This document shows, piece after piece, positions 17,086 to 25,447 of a DNA stretch of 64,000 nt; the first letter of the stretch is position 1; every line of letters starts with the position of its first letter. The position numbers were made by a program, and so were the translations under genes. A model generated the notes under the pieces. The model was not told the origin of the DNA. It saw only the letters and a program-made list of their open reading frames with translations, and ran no database searches. The stretch is from JBJKRF01 sp046704785 (GTDB taxonomy: Bacteria > Chloroflexota > Anaerolineae > Anaerolineales > Villigracilaceae). Where the stretch lies: assembly GCA_046704785.1 (NCBI GenBank), contig JBJKRF010000088.1, positions 1 through 64,000 of the forward strand, in the 5' to 3' direction.

Positions 17086-17541
17086 TTACATTTCCTCGAC
17101 GCCTTGTCCTGGCTTCAGGATGCGGTAGCTTGAGCGAATCGGGCCGGCTTTTGTGAGGGTGCCGCCTACGGAACAGTACTTCTCTTCTGATAGCTGGATG
17201 GCCTGTTCCAGGTCTTTTGGCCTGATGTCTTCGCCCCAGAGCAGATATTCGAGTTCGAACTCGGTATAGAACATGGGGTAGATTTCTGTGCGCTGCCTGC
17301 CGCGTACTTTGACTTTGAAATCTACGGGCATCTGGCGTTTTTTCCTGAGAATATCGACGATGTCCATCATCGTGCAACCGGCCAGACCGATCAGCAATAT
17401 TTCCATGGGACTGACTCCCGGCTGACCGTCTTTGCCTTTACCCATCAACACCTGGCTGCCGGCTTTGTTCCGTCCGATGTAGCCTTCATAGCCGTCCCAC
17501 TGGGCATCGATTTCCTTCCACACACTGGTTGTTTCTGCCAT
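17086..17541 (-). CDS. OsmC-family peroxiredoxin-like protein
   Basis: 151 residues with the OsmC/Ohr fold pattern: SPMEILLIGLAGCTMMDIVDILRKK contains the first reactive cysteine and the long helix, and SEEKYCSVGGTL contains the second. Family members reduce hydroperoxides with two cysteines or have lost that activity. GAGGAAAAAAC lies upstream of the ATG. Position beside thioredoxin suggests a shared thiol or oxidative-stress role (inference). It is closer to the generic OsmC/YhfA type than to the organic hydroperoxide resistance Ohr type. Confidence 0.88.
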   Translation of the reverse strand: MAETTSVWKEIDAQWDGYEGYIGRNKAGSQVLMGKGKDGQPGVSPMEILLIGLAGCTMMDIVDILRKKRQMPVDFKVKVRGRQRTEIYPMFYTEFELEYLLWGEDIRPKDLEQAIQLSEEKYCSVGGTLTKAGPIRSSYRILKPGQGVEEM

Positions 17542-17655
17542 GTTTTTTCCTCGGGATGTGGGCTGAGTATATCACCATCCAAGAAAGCTCTTCAAGGTCT
17601 TCAATTTTTAGTATTAAGGTTGCTGCTCTCTCAAATCATCCCTCGACCCGTATGT

Positions 17656-17671
17656 TATAATCCCGCCGCAA
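17656..17671 (+). promoter_or_regulatory. ftsY promoter, probably leaderless mRNA
   Basis: TATAAT at 17656-17661 ends nine bases before the ftsY ATG, so the transcript should begin at or within a few bases of the start codon; no Shine-Dalgarno sequence lies in between. No clear -35 box is present. Confidence 0.45.
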
Positions 17672-18576
17672 TGTCGGAATTCTTGTCACGCTGGCGCACG
17701 GGTCTCTCGAAGACCAGTAAGGCGGCTTTCGGACGCCTGGCTGGCCTGCTGGGCGCTACCGAGATCACGCCGGGCACCTGGGACGACCTGGAAGAATTGC
17801 TCGTCCAAGCGGACCTGGGGATCGAGACGACGGTTTCGGTGGTCGAGGCGCTCAAAAAGGCGACCCGTGAGCAGGGCCTGACGCACGCGTCCGAGTTGCA
17901 GGTTCTCCTCAAGGCTGAACTTCGCTCCCGTTTGAGCGCGCCACCCGTCGTCGATTTTTCCGCCAAACCGACGGTCATCCTGCTGGTAGGTGTCAACGGA
18001 TCGGGCAAGACCACGACCGCGGCCAAGCTGGGCAAGCGTTGGGCCGCTGCAGGGCAACGTCTGCTCTTCGGGGCGGCGGACACGTTCCGCGCCGCAGCGG
18101 TGGATCAGCTTCAGGTGTGGGGCGAACGGCTGGGGGTAGAGGTGATCGCTGGCGCGCCCGAGGCGGACCCGGGCGCAGTGGCGTTCAACGCCATCCAGGC
18201 CGGAGTCTCCCGCAGCGTGGACATCATCCTGATCGATACTGCCGGACGCCTGCATACGCGTTTCAACTTGATGGAAGAGTTGAAGAAAATCCAGCGCGTG
18301 GTTGGCAAGGCGCTGCCGGGCGCGCCGCACGCCGTCTGGCTGGTGCTGGACGCCACCACCGGGCAGAATGCTTTGCAACAGGCGCGCGCGTTCAAAGAAG
18401 CCGTGCAGGTGAGCGGTGTAATTCTGTCGAAGCTGGATTCGTCGGCGCGCGGCGGGATGGCGTTCGCCGTGCAGCGTGAGCTGGGGTTGCCCATTCTTTT
18501 CGTTGGCTTGGGCGAGAAGCCCGAAGACCTGACGCCATTCGACCCGGATGCGTTTGTCGACGGAATTCTGGGGTAA
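17671..18576 (+). CDS. ftsY: Signal recognition particle receptor FtsY
   Basis: 302 residues from the ATG at 17671. It is the GTPase partner of Ffh that docks ribosome-nascent chains at the membrane translocon. The N domain (residues 1-80) is followed by the G domain with GVNGSGKTTTAAKLG (G1), DTFRAAAVDQL, DTAGRLHT (G3) and SKLDSSARGG (G4). The acidic A domain of enterobacterial FtsY is missing, as in many Gram-positive and thermophilic bacteria. The frame is open 51 bases further upstream, but a -10 box overlaps that region and the family alignment begins at MSEFLSRW. prfB follows 62 nt downstream. Confidence 0.94.
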   Translation: MSEFLSRWRTGLSKTSKAAFGRLAGLLGATEITPGTWDDLEELLVQADLGIETTVSVVEALKKATREQGLTHASELQVLLKAELRSRLSAPPVVDFSAKPTVILLVGVNGSGKTTTAAKLGKRWAAAGQRLLFGAADTFRAAAVDQLQVWGERLGVEVIAGAPEADPGAVAFNAIQAGVSRSVDIILIDTAGRLHTRFNLMEELKKIQRVVGKALPGAPHAVWLVLDATTGQNALQQARAFKEAVQVSGVILSKLDSSARGGMAFAVQRELGLPILFVGLGEKPEDLTPFDPDAFVDGILG

Positions 18577-18638
18577 ATTGCAGGACGGGCACACAACGCC
18601 TGTTTTGTCGCATTTAATCTATAGCACACGGAGGAAAA

Positions 18639-19725
18639 ATGCAGGACTTGATTGATCGCTTACAACAGGCCGGAGAACTGACTTCGCAATTATTGGTGCG
18701 CCTTTGACTTGGCTTCCAAAGAAGCCCAACTTACCCAACTCAACAGTCAAATAGAAGCGCCTGATTTTTGGAACGATCCCTCCGCGGCGCAGCGCGTCAG
18801 TAAGACAGCCGCCGACCTGCGGGAGGAAGTGGAGTCATGGCGCGGATTCGAGCATCGCATTCACGATGGGCTCGAACTGGCCCGCCTCGACGACGAAAGC
18901 CTGCGCGCAGAGCTTGAAGCCGAGGTCGGCACGATCGAACGCGAACTGGAAAAGCGCTCGTTCGCGGCGATGCTTTCCGGCCCGTACGATGCCGACAGCG
19001 CCATCCTGGCGATCCACGCCGGGGCGGGCGGCACCGATTCGCAGGATTGGGCCGAAATGCTGCAACGCATGTACCTGCGTTGGGCCGAGGTGCGCGGCTT
19101 CCAGGCCGAAGTCCTCGATCTGACCGAAGGCGAGGAAGCGGGCATCAAATCGGTGACGATTGCCGTCGACGGGCGGTATGCCTATGGGTACCTGCGTTCC
19201 GAAAAAGGCGTCCATCGCCTGGTGCGCTTGTCGCCTTTCGACGCGGCGCATCGCCGGCATACTTCCTTCGCGCTGGTCGAGATTCTGCCGCAGGTCGCCA
19301 TGGATAGCCCTGAAGTGCAGATCGATCCGGGCGACATCAAGATCGACGTGTACCGCTCGTCGGGCGCGGGCGGCCAGAACGTGCAGAAAAACTCCACTGC
19401 CGTGCGGATTACGCACCTTCCAACCGGCATGGTCGTCACCTGCCAGAACGAGCGCTCGCAGACGCAGAACCGTGAAAATGCCATGCGGGTGTTGCGGGCA
19501 CGCCTGTTCGAGATTCAGCAGGCCAAGCACGAGCAGGAAATCGCCGTCCTGCGCGGCGAGTACACCAAAGCCGAGTGGGGCAGCCAGATCCGCTCGTACG
19601 TCTTGCATCCTTACCAGATGGTCAAAGACCACCGCACCAGTCACGAGGTTGGCAACGCCCAGTCGGTGCTGGATGGCGACCTGGACGGTTTTATGGAAGC
19701 TTATTTGCGCCAGGCGGACGAGTGA
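18639..19725 (+). CDS. prfB: Peptide chain release factor 2, made by programmed +1 frameshift
   Basis: RF2, which reads UGA and UAA stop codons. The gene is in two frames: an ATG at 18639 behind GGAGGAAAA opens a 22-codon leader (MQDLIDRLQQAGELTSQLLVRL) ending in TGA at 18705; a +1 slip at CTT-TGA-C continues into the main frame at GAC (18706), giving 361 residues. The main frame carries SPFDAAHRRHTSFA (the SPF anticodon-like tripeptide) and SGAGGQNVQKNS (GGQ peptidyl-hydrolysis motif). Initiation at the TTG at 18709 would miss the N-terminal helix, so the frameshifted product is preferred. The last bases overlap the GTG start of the following Nudix gene. Confidence 0.94.
18702..18708 (+). 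promoter_or_regulatory. RF2 autoregulatory frameshift site
   Basis: CTTTGAC, the canonical RF2 slippery site with an in-frame UGA. The internal Shine-Dalgarno-like AGGGGG usually found a few bases upstream is not present; the preceding bases are TTATTGGTGCGC. Low RF2 would favour the shift and restore synthesis. Confidence 0.88.
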
Positions 19726-20279
19726 AACCCTGGAAGACGCTTGCCAAAACGACGGTGCTGCGCCGTGGCCGTTTTCTGACCGTCGAAGATCACACGATCG
19801 AACTCCCCGACGGCCGTATCCTCGACGACTGGCCCTGGGTCATCGTCCCGGACTATGTCAACGTCCTGCCGCTGCGGGCCGACGGCCAATTTCTGTGTTT
19901 CCGTCAGACCAAATACGCTGCCGAGGGCCTGACCCTGGCCCCGGTCGGCGGCATGATCGAAGCGGGGGAAGCGCCGCTCGAAGCGGCCAAACGCGAACTG
20001 CGCGAGGAGATGGGCTGCATCGCGGGGAAATTCATCCTGCTGGGCCACTACGCTACTGACGCCAATCGCGGCGTGGGGACGGGGTATCTCTACCTGGCGC
20101 AGCAGGTGTCCCAGGTCGCCGAGCCGGATGCCGATGACCTGGAAGAACAGGAAATCGTCGTCCTCCGTCGCGAGGAATTGCGGGCGGCTTTGCTGGCCGG
20201 GGAATTCCAAATTGTGGGTTGGGCTGCCACCGTTGCCCTGGCGTTAATGTACCTTGACTCTCATCCTTTGGATGATTGA
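19722..20279 (+). CDS. Nudix hydrolase, ADP-ribose pyrophosphatase-like
   Basis: 185 residues from a GTG that overlaps the prfB stop (GTGA), a sign of translational coupling. A full Nudix box (GGMIEAGE, REL, EEMG) follows an N-terminal dimerisation region WKTLAKTTVLRRGRFLTVEDHTIELPDG, the arrangement of ADP-ribose pyrophosphatases such as NudF. Predicted to hydrolyse ADP-ribose or a similar ADP-sugar. The upstream in-frame codons overlap prfB and were not counted as coding. Confidence 0.85.
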   Translation: MKPWKTLAKTTVLRRGRFLTVEDHTIELPDGRILDDWPWVIVPDYVNVLPLRADGQFLCFRQTKYAAEGLTLAPVGGMIEAGEAPLEAAKRELREEMGCIAGKFILLGHYATDANRGVGTGYLYLAQQVSQVAEPDADDLEEQEIVVLRREELRAALLAGEFQIVGWAATVALALMYLDSHPLDD

Positions 20280-20347
20280 TTTTCATGTTCTCTTCGCTAT
20301 ACTGGGAGGGAACTGGTATTCATGTCGAAGCGGTTAGCGAGGCCTGC

Positions 20348-21784
20348 ATGAAATTTCCTATTCTTTCACCGACCACAAAAGCATTGTTCCTGATGGTTGT
20401 ATTTTTGGGCGTATTATTTCCCTCTTCGATTGCCTCTGCCGACGTAGCTCCACCGGCCTTGCCGCCGGGCAGCAATATCGCGCCGGGTAGCCAGGCAACT
20501 CAGGTGCGCATGATGGCCGAAACGGTCACCCTGAATGTGAAAGACAAGGCCTCGGCAGGTTCTCTGGGAGAAGCCAGCACCGAAGCCGATTTCACCATGC
20601 GCAATCTGGGCGCGGTTGAGGAGAGCATGGACGTGCGCTTCCCCTTGACCTTCTTCGACGGCCAGTCTGACGGGTTTGGCAAGTATCCTGAAATTAATGA
20701 TCTACGAGCCTTTGTCAACGGGGAACAAATTGGCACGAAACGCATTACCACGCCCAACACCTATGATTCGAGTGGTCCGGCGGTTCCCTGGGCCTCCTTC
20801 CCTGTGAAGTTTCCTGTGGGGAAAGACGTTTCCATCGTGGTCAAGTACACCACCAAAGGATATGGTATTGTGCCTTATCTGGCCCTGCGTTATGTGCTGG
20901 AAACAGGTGCCGGTTGGAACGGAACCATTGGCTCGGCGGATGTTATCGTCAAATTGCCGTACGAAGCCAATAACGAAAACGTCATGCTAGATGAAGGTAC
21001 GGGCTTTTCTCAAACGACACCCGGCTCGGCCTTCTCCGCAAACGAAGTCCGTTGGCATTTCGAAGACTTCGAGCCGACCGCGGAGAATAACATCGAGATT
21101 TCATTGGTTATTCCGTCTTTTTGGGATCAGGTTCTGGCGGAGCAGGCCGCGGTCAAGAAAAGTCCAAATGACAGCGAAGCTTGGGGCGGGCTGGGTAAAG
21201 CCTATAAACTGATTCTCGGCTTAGAAAGGGAATATCGCAGCGACCCCGGTGGCGAGACCATTTACAACTTGAGCCAGCAGGCCTATACAAAAGCAGTGAC
21301 CCTGAAACCCAAGGATGCACTCTGGCATTATGGCTTTGCCGAGCTTTTGTGGTATCACTATTATTACAATGTCTATAGCGCCGGTTCCCAGGATACGACC
21401 GAATTGGTTCATGCTTTGCAGGAGTTGAATGACTCGCTTCAGATCGATCCGAACGATACCATGGTGCAAAACTTTGCCGACCAGATCAGCTATCGGTTCC
21501 CCGATGTGCTGGCAAAGACAGATCACGGATATGTTTTTCTGGCCCTGACGGCGCCTCCCGCCTGGACTCCTGTGACGATGTACGCCACGCCCACAGGAAC
21601 GGCCACGTCTGCGCCGCCCGCCACTCAAGCCCCGGCCACACTGGCTTCTGTGCAGACGGAAGCTCCCATTGCGACGACTGTCTCCGCGCAACCCGCAGGC
21701 GGCGTCCCCTTCTGTGGCGGTGCATTCTTGATCCTGCCGCTGCTGTTGGGTCTGTTCTGGTTTGCCAACCGGCGCAGCAACTGA
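20348..21784 (+). CDS. Secreted, C-terminally membrane-anchored protein with TPR-like region
   Basis: 478 residues from the ATG at 20348. A Sec signal peptide (LFLMVVFLGVLFPSSIASA) is followed by a beta-rich domain (about 30-260) beginning DVAPPALPPGSNIAPG, then a TPR-like helical region (about 270-390: SEAWGGLGKAYKL, YTKAVTLKPKDALWHYG, LQIDPND), a Thr/Ala/Pro linker and a C-terminal membrane helix with RRS tail. The last part (GGVPFCGGAFLILPLLLG... RRS) resembles a sortase-like or archaeosortase-like sorting signal, but without a recognisable motif. The family is not one I can name. Expected location: outside the membrane. It is a single gene between the Nudix gene and the rpmF promoter. Confidence 0.78.
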   Translation: MKFPILSPTTKALFLMVVFLGVLFPSSIASADVAPPALPPGSNIAPGSQATQVRMMAETVTLNVKDKASAGSLGEASTEADFTMRNLGAVEESMDVRFPLTFFDGQSDGFGKYPEINDLRAFVNGEQIGTKRITTPNTYDSSGPAVPWASFPVKFPVGKDVSIVVKYTTKGYGIVPYLALRYVLETGAGWNGTIGSADVIVKLPYEANNENVMLDEGTGFSQTTPGSAFSANEVRWHFEDFEPTAENNIEISLVIPSFWDQVLAEQAAVKKSPNDSEAWGGLGKAYKLILGLEREYRSDPGGETIYNLSQQAYTKAVTLKPKDALWHYGFAELLWYHYYYNVYSAGSQDTTELVHALQELNDSLQIDPNDTMVQNFADQISYRFPDVLAKTDHGYVFLALTAPPAWTPVTMYATPTGTATSAPPATQAPATLASVQTEAPIATTVSAQPAGGVPFCGGAFLILPLLLGLFWFANRRSN

Positions 21785-21809
21785 GTGGATCAAAAAATCA
21801 GCGCGCTGC

Positions 21810-21839
21810 TTGACATTTCCCCTACAATGCCGCTATAAT
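21810..21839 (+). promoter_or_regulatory. Consensus sigma70-type promoter for rpmF-fabD
   Basis: TTGACA (21810-21815), an 18-bp spacer and TATAAT (21834-21839): both hexamers perfect, about 57 nt before the expected leader end at rpmF. Confidence 0.8.
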
Positions 21840-21902
21840 CAGCCCGCTTAAGCCGAAGAATCCCAGTAATTCTGGATGCAATTGTAAAGGAGATCGATCG
21901 AT

Positions 21903-22097
21903 ATGCCACCCCATCCAAAACGCAAGCATTCCAAGGGTCGCCGCGACCGCCGTCGTGCGCACGACGCATTCGAACCCGCGAACCTTGTCGCTTGCCCGAA
22001 TTGTGGTGCAATGCGCCTGCCCCACACCGTGTGCCCGAACTGTGGTCAGTATAAAGGCCGCGAAGTGATCGAAATCAAGAAAGAAAAGAAGTCGTAG
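21903..22097 (+). CDS. rpmF: 50S ribosomal protein L32
   Basis: 64 residues. Basic N-terminus (PPHPKRKHSKGRRDRRRAHD) and two CPNCG knuckles that bind zinc, as in zinc-containing L32. AAAGGAGATCGATCGAT precedes the ATG. Linkage of rpmF to fatty-acid genes is conserved in many bacteria and is seen here with fabD downstream. Confidence 0.95.
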   Translation: MPPHPKRKHSKGRRDRRRAHDAFEPANLVACPNCGAMRLPHTVCPNCGQYKGREVIEIKKEKKS

Positions 22098-22118
22098 CAA
22101 TTTCAACGCAAATACGGG

Positions 22119-22150
22119 CGCACCGTGACCTTCACGGTGCGTTTGTGTTT
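22119..22150 (+). terminator. Intrinsic terminator or attenuator between rpmF and fabD
   Basis: CGCACCGTGA / TCACGGTGCG, loop CCT, then TTTGTGTTTT: 10-bp perfect stem. As it lies between two genes likely to be co-transcribed, it probably lowers fabD expression relative to rpmF. Confidence 0.7.
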
Positions 22151-22168
22151 TAAGCGCAGAGGTAAACC

Positions 22169-23116
22169 ATGACACTTAATCCAAAACAAACCGCATTCGT
22201 TTTTCCCGGGCAGGGTTCGCAGACCGTTGGGATGGGACGTGAATTGGCTGCCGCGTTTCCCGTTGCCCGTGAGACCTTCGAAGAAGCTGATTCCGTGCTC
22301 GGTTTTTCCCTTTCCAAGTTGATGTGGGAAGGCCCGGAGGCGGACTTGAACGATACCTTGAATACACAGCCCGCACTTTTCGTTCACTCCCTGGCGGCCC
22401 ATCGCACCTTCGAATCACGCTTCCCGCAAGTGACTCCCGCTTTCCTGGCCGGGCACTCGCTGGGAGAGCTCAGCGCGCTGGCCGCGGCGGGCGCGCTTTC
22501 CTTCGCCGATGGCTTGCGCCTGGTGCGCACACGCGGCGAATTGATGAAACAGGCCGGTGAGCAGAATCCGGGCGGCATGGCGGCCATCCTTGCCTTGGAC
22601 ATTCCGACTGTGGACAAAATCTGTGCCGAGGCCAGCGCCCCCAACGAAATCGTCCAGGTGGCGAATGACAATTGCCCCGGTCAGGTGGTCATTTCGGGGC
22701 ACAAGCCTGCCCTGGAACGCGCCATGGCGACGGCCAAAGCCGCGGGCGCAAAACGCGCCATTCCGTTGGCGGTCAGCATCGCTGCGCATTCTCCGTTGAT
22801 GGCTGCCATTCAGGCCGCCTGGAATACGGCGGTGGAACAAACTTCCTGGTGCGATGGCAAGCTGCGGGTGGTTGGGAACGTCCACGCGGCGGTGATGGAC
22901 AAAGCCTCCGCGTTCCAGGCCGATGTCGAGGCGCAGATGCAATCTCGTGTCCGCTGGACAGAATCGGTGCGCTTCATGGGTGAACAGGGCGTCACCACGC
23001 TCGTGGAAGTTGGCCCCGGCAGCGTGCTGGGCGGCTTGGGAAAGCGTATCGTCGCTGGGATGGTCCCGCAGACGTTGGGCACTCCCCAGGATTTCGACGC
23101 AATCTCCTTTGAGTGA
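22169..23116 (+). CDS. fabD: Malonyl-CoA:ACP transacylase
   Basis: 315 residues. Transfers malonyl from CoA to acyl carrier protein for fatty-acid synthesis. FPGQGSQ at the N-terminus and the GHSLGE nucleophile motif (Ser97) are present, with the catalytic histidine in SIAAHSPLM and the QTQ-like ending (VEVGPGSVLGGLGKR). Downstream of rpmF, 71 nt apart across a hairpin. No fabH, fabG or acpP is encoded next to it, so the fatty-acid cluster is split in this genome. Confidence 0.95.
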   Translation: MTLNPKQTAFVFPGQGSQTVGMGRELAAAFPVARETFEEADSVLGFSLSKLMWEGPEADLNDTLNTQPALFVHSLAAHRTFESRFPQVTPAFLAGHSLGELSALAAAGALSFADGLRLVRTRGELMKQAGEQNPGGMAAILALDIPTVDKICAEASAPNEIVQVANDNCPGQVVISGHKPALERAMATAKAAGAKRAIPLAVSIAAHSPLMAAIQAAWNTAVEQTSWCDGKLRVVGNVHAAVMDKASAFQADVEAQMQSRVRWTESVRFMGEQGVTTLVEVGPGSVLGGLGKRIVAGMVPQTLGTPQDFDAISFE

Positions 23117-23146
23117 TTCCATTACAAAGAGCGCTTCTTTGAGAAA

Positions 23147-23198
23147 CAAAAAAGCTGGTGTGCTGCTCAGAATTTCGGGCGGCACACCAGCTTTTTTT
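23147..23198. terminator. Bidirectional terminator after fabD
   Basis: AAAAAAGCTGGTGTGC ... GCACACCAGCTTTTTTT, an 11-bp or longer stem with A/T tracts on both sides; its end overlaps the stop codon of the convergent AIM24 gene. Confidence 0.85.
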
Positions 23199-24123
23199 AC
23201 CAGCGTTGTTGGGTGGCGGGCGAATGGCTGGTGATCGCCAGACCATTATCCTCCACCGGCTCGAAGGCCGATTGGATGGCGATCCGGCCCGGGCCGTGTA
23301 CGCGTAGCCACAGATAACGTTGCGTATATGTGTTCCACAGGCTCCAAGAGGTGTGCGGATGCTCGAAGTGAAGTTGCATATTTACCGAGGGGTCTTTGAA
23401 AACCAGGGCGGTGGGCTTGATCAGGATGGATTGCCCTGCTGCCAGCGTACGCACAAAGACGTTTCCCGAGGCGTGAATCAGCAGCAAACCGGGCATTTTC
23501 CCCGCGGAGAAGCGATCCATGAACATGCCCATCGGGTAGTGCGTTTCGGTCTCGTCGCCCTTGCGAGTGGTGAACCAGACGTTCGTATTGTTCCACCCGT
23601 AGGCGATCTGGCCGGTGGCCACCAGGAAAAAGTGTTCGCGTACATCCACGCTCTGGCCGGGTTGTAACGGCAGCGCCAGCAACTCTCCAGGCGCATCGCG
23701 TGAAAAGGCGATATGACCCGGCCCCTGGGCCTGCGTCATAAAAATGGGCATACCCGCGAAGACGCGTTTCCAGGCGTTCTTCAGTGACATCATCGTGATG
23801 TTGACCGAGGTTTCTTTCCATAACAGGACGTGATGCGCAAAGTAGACCCCGTCTTCTGCCGACAGGCTGAAATCCGCTACCGGAACGTACAGGCCCTCGA
23901 TCTGACAGTGCGATTTGCCGAACTGTAGTTTGGCCATGTCTTTCCGGCCAGGGGCCTGGACCCAACCCGTGGGGGTGACGATCTGACGCACATCCAGTGT
24001 TGCGCCGCACGCCGGACAACTCAACGTCGTCCCATCGGAGACGGCGCCGCACCAACTGCATGTGTAACTGCGTCCGGCTGAGGCGGGGTTCGGAGCCACG
24101 TTTCCTGAATTTGAGTTCAACAT
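23197..24123 (-). CDS. AIM24-family protein with N-terminal zinc ribbon (paralogue 2)
   Basis: 308 residues. The N-terminus has a zinc ribbon (CSWCG ... CPACG), followed by an AIM24 domain (old name DUF124) from about residue 60: KLQFGKSHCQIEG, EDGVYFAHHVLLWKE, GPGHIAFSRDAPGELLALPL and NVFVRTLAAGQSILI. AIM24 proteins are tryptophan-RNA-binding-attenuator-like beta barrels; the yeast member affects mitochondrial inner-membrane organisation, the bacterial role is unknown. The upstream gene is a diverged copy, only 7 nt away, so they form a two-gene operon. Confidence 0.8.
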   Translation of the reverse strand: MLNSNSGNVAPNPASAGRSYTCSWCGAVSDGTTLSCPACGATLDVRQIVTPTGWVQAPGRKDMAKLQFGKSHCQIEGLYVPVADFSLSAEDGVYFAHHVLLWKETSVNITMMSLKNAWKRVFAGMPIFMTQAQGPGHIAFSRDAPGELLALPLQPGQSVDVREHFFLVATGQIAYGWNNTNVWFTTRKGDETETHYPMGMFMDRFSAGKMPGLLLIHASGNVFVRTLAAGQSILIKPTALVFKDPSVNMQLHFEHPHTSWSLWNTYTQRYLWLRVHGPGRIAIQSAFEPVEDNGLAITSHSPATQQRW

Positions 24124-24130
24124 GGCGTCT

Positions 24131-24970
24131 TCACTCCGTGTGGTGGTGGACGTACATCGACTGGATCCCGACGCGTCCCGGCCCGATCATCTCGGCCAGA
24201 CTCATGTTCGTCCCGCCGAACAAGCCGGTCGATAGTTTCTGCATCTGTACGTTCATCTGCACCGACGAATCTTTGTACAGGAAGGCGCCCGGCTCGACCA
24301 CGATCGACTCGCCCTGTTTGAGCACGCGCTCGAAGACATTGCCGTATCCGTGCAGTAGCAGCAGCCCCGATGTGTCGCGCGCGACGAAGCGATCCATGAA
24401 CATACCCTGTCCGCCGAAGAGGATGTTGCGTAAGCCTTTGATGCGTTCGTACGAGTACGCTACGTTTTGGGCGGCCAGCAGGAAGGCGTGCTCGCGCACG
24501 TCGATCTCCATGCCCGGATGGATGGGTAACACGACCAGCTCACCGGTTGCATCGCGCGAAAAAGCGACCCGTCCGGGTCCCTGGGCGACGCTGATGATAA
24601 AGGGCATACCGGCCAACATGCGCTTCATCCCGCCGGGCAGTTGCATAACCGTCATGGGCACGGTGGGCTCTTTCCAGAGCAGCACATGATGTTCGAAGTA
24701 GACGGCATCTCCCTGGGCCAGGGCGATCTCGGCAACCGGGACGATTTCTCCTTCCACCTGGCAGGTGCTGTGCGCAAAGTGGAATTCGGTCATATCCTTG
24801 AGGCGGGGCGCCTCGCGCCATCCAGACTCGCTGACAACATCTTTCAGATCCAGTGGAGCGCCGCAAAATTGGCAGGATAGCGCCGTTTTGAGATTCATCC
24901 CCTGACACCAATTACATTTGAGGCGCTCGATGGGTTCTGCGCCAGCAGACATTGGTTCCACAGCTGACAT
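24131..24970 (-). CDS. AIM24-family protein with N-terminal zinc ribbon (paralogue 1)
   Basis: 279 residues from the ATG at 24970, chosen because AGGAAGGAGAAAGC lies directly upstream; the frame continues 15 codons further without such a site. A zinc ribbon (CNWCQG ... CQFCG) precedes an AIM24 domain (FHFAHSTCQVEGEIV, GDAVYFEHHVLLWKEP, GPGRVAFSRDATGELVVLPI, GNVFERVLKQGESIVVEPGA). It matches its downstream neighbour segment by segment, so the pair came from a tandem duplication. Function unknown; the conserved pairing suggests a heteromeric assembly (inference). Confidence 0.8.
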   Translation of the reverse strand: MSAVEPMSAGAEPIERLKCNWCQGMNLKTALSCQFCGAPLDLKDVVSESGWREAPRLKDMTEFHFAHSTCQVEGEIVPVAEIALAQGDAVYFEHHVLLWKEPTVPMTVMQLPGGMKRMLAGMPFIISVAQGPGRVAFSRDATGELVVLPIHPGMEIDVREHAFLLAAQNVAYSYERIKGLRNILFGGQGMFMDRFVARDTSGLLLLHGYGNVFERVLKQGESIVVEPGAFLYKDSSVQMNVQMQKLSTGLFGGTNMSLAEMIGPGRVGIQSMYVHHHTE

Positions 24971-25144
24971 GCTTTCTCCTTCCTGTAAAAACGTGTAAGA
25001 AATGGTTGTGCTCATCCTAACGCGTTAAGCTTAAGCTAGGCTGAGTCATGCACGATCAACGTGCGTTGGCCCCTATTTACGTGCTCGAAGTCTTCTGACA
25101 GTTTCCTGGGCTGTCAAAAGTTCGTCGCCGATGTATAGCCATCT

Positions 25145-25447
25145 TCACTTCCTTTGCGAACGCACCAGGAGCGATAGTTCGTTGAGCAGCCTCTGCAGTG
25201 GCGGTGTCGCAGAGACATCGTCGGTGCGAACGGTATGACGATGTTCCGCACTTCCTATCGTCAGCGTATATTGAAAAACGTCCGGCATTGGCGTGCCGAG
25301 CAGGTTTTCCGATAGGCTGAAAAAATCGGCCTGCTCGATGAGCTGGCGCAGCGCACCTGCCTGGTCGTCGGGGAGGTCGTCGATATCGAAGCCCGTGGCC
25401 AGGCGTATTCCGGCAAAGCCGCCTGTGCGTTCAAATTCGATGTGCAT
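25145..25447 (-). CDS. Emfourin-like inhibitor of protealysin-type M4 protease
   Basis: 100 residues. The sequence HIEFERTGGFAGIRL, followed by DDLPDDQAGALRQLIEQADFF, fits emfourin, the small cytoplasmic inhibitor encoded beside protealysin-like M4 proteases. The ATG at 25447 overlaps the stop codon of the protease gene by one base (TGATG), which is strong translational coupling; a GTG at 25450 is an alternative start. Its role would be to hold the protease inactive in the cytoplasm. Confidence 0.8.
   Translation of the reverse strand: MHIEFERTGGFAGIRLATGFDIDDLPDDQAGALRQLIEQADFFSLSENLLGTPMPDVFQYTLTIGSAEHRHTVRTDDVSATPPLQRLLNELSLLVRSQRK

Noticed and set aside
18709..19725. prfB starting at TTG 18709
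   Set aside because: The ATG frame at 18639 with ribosome site and the CTTTGAC slip site explain the missing N-terminus better.
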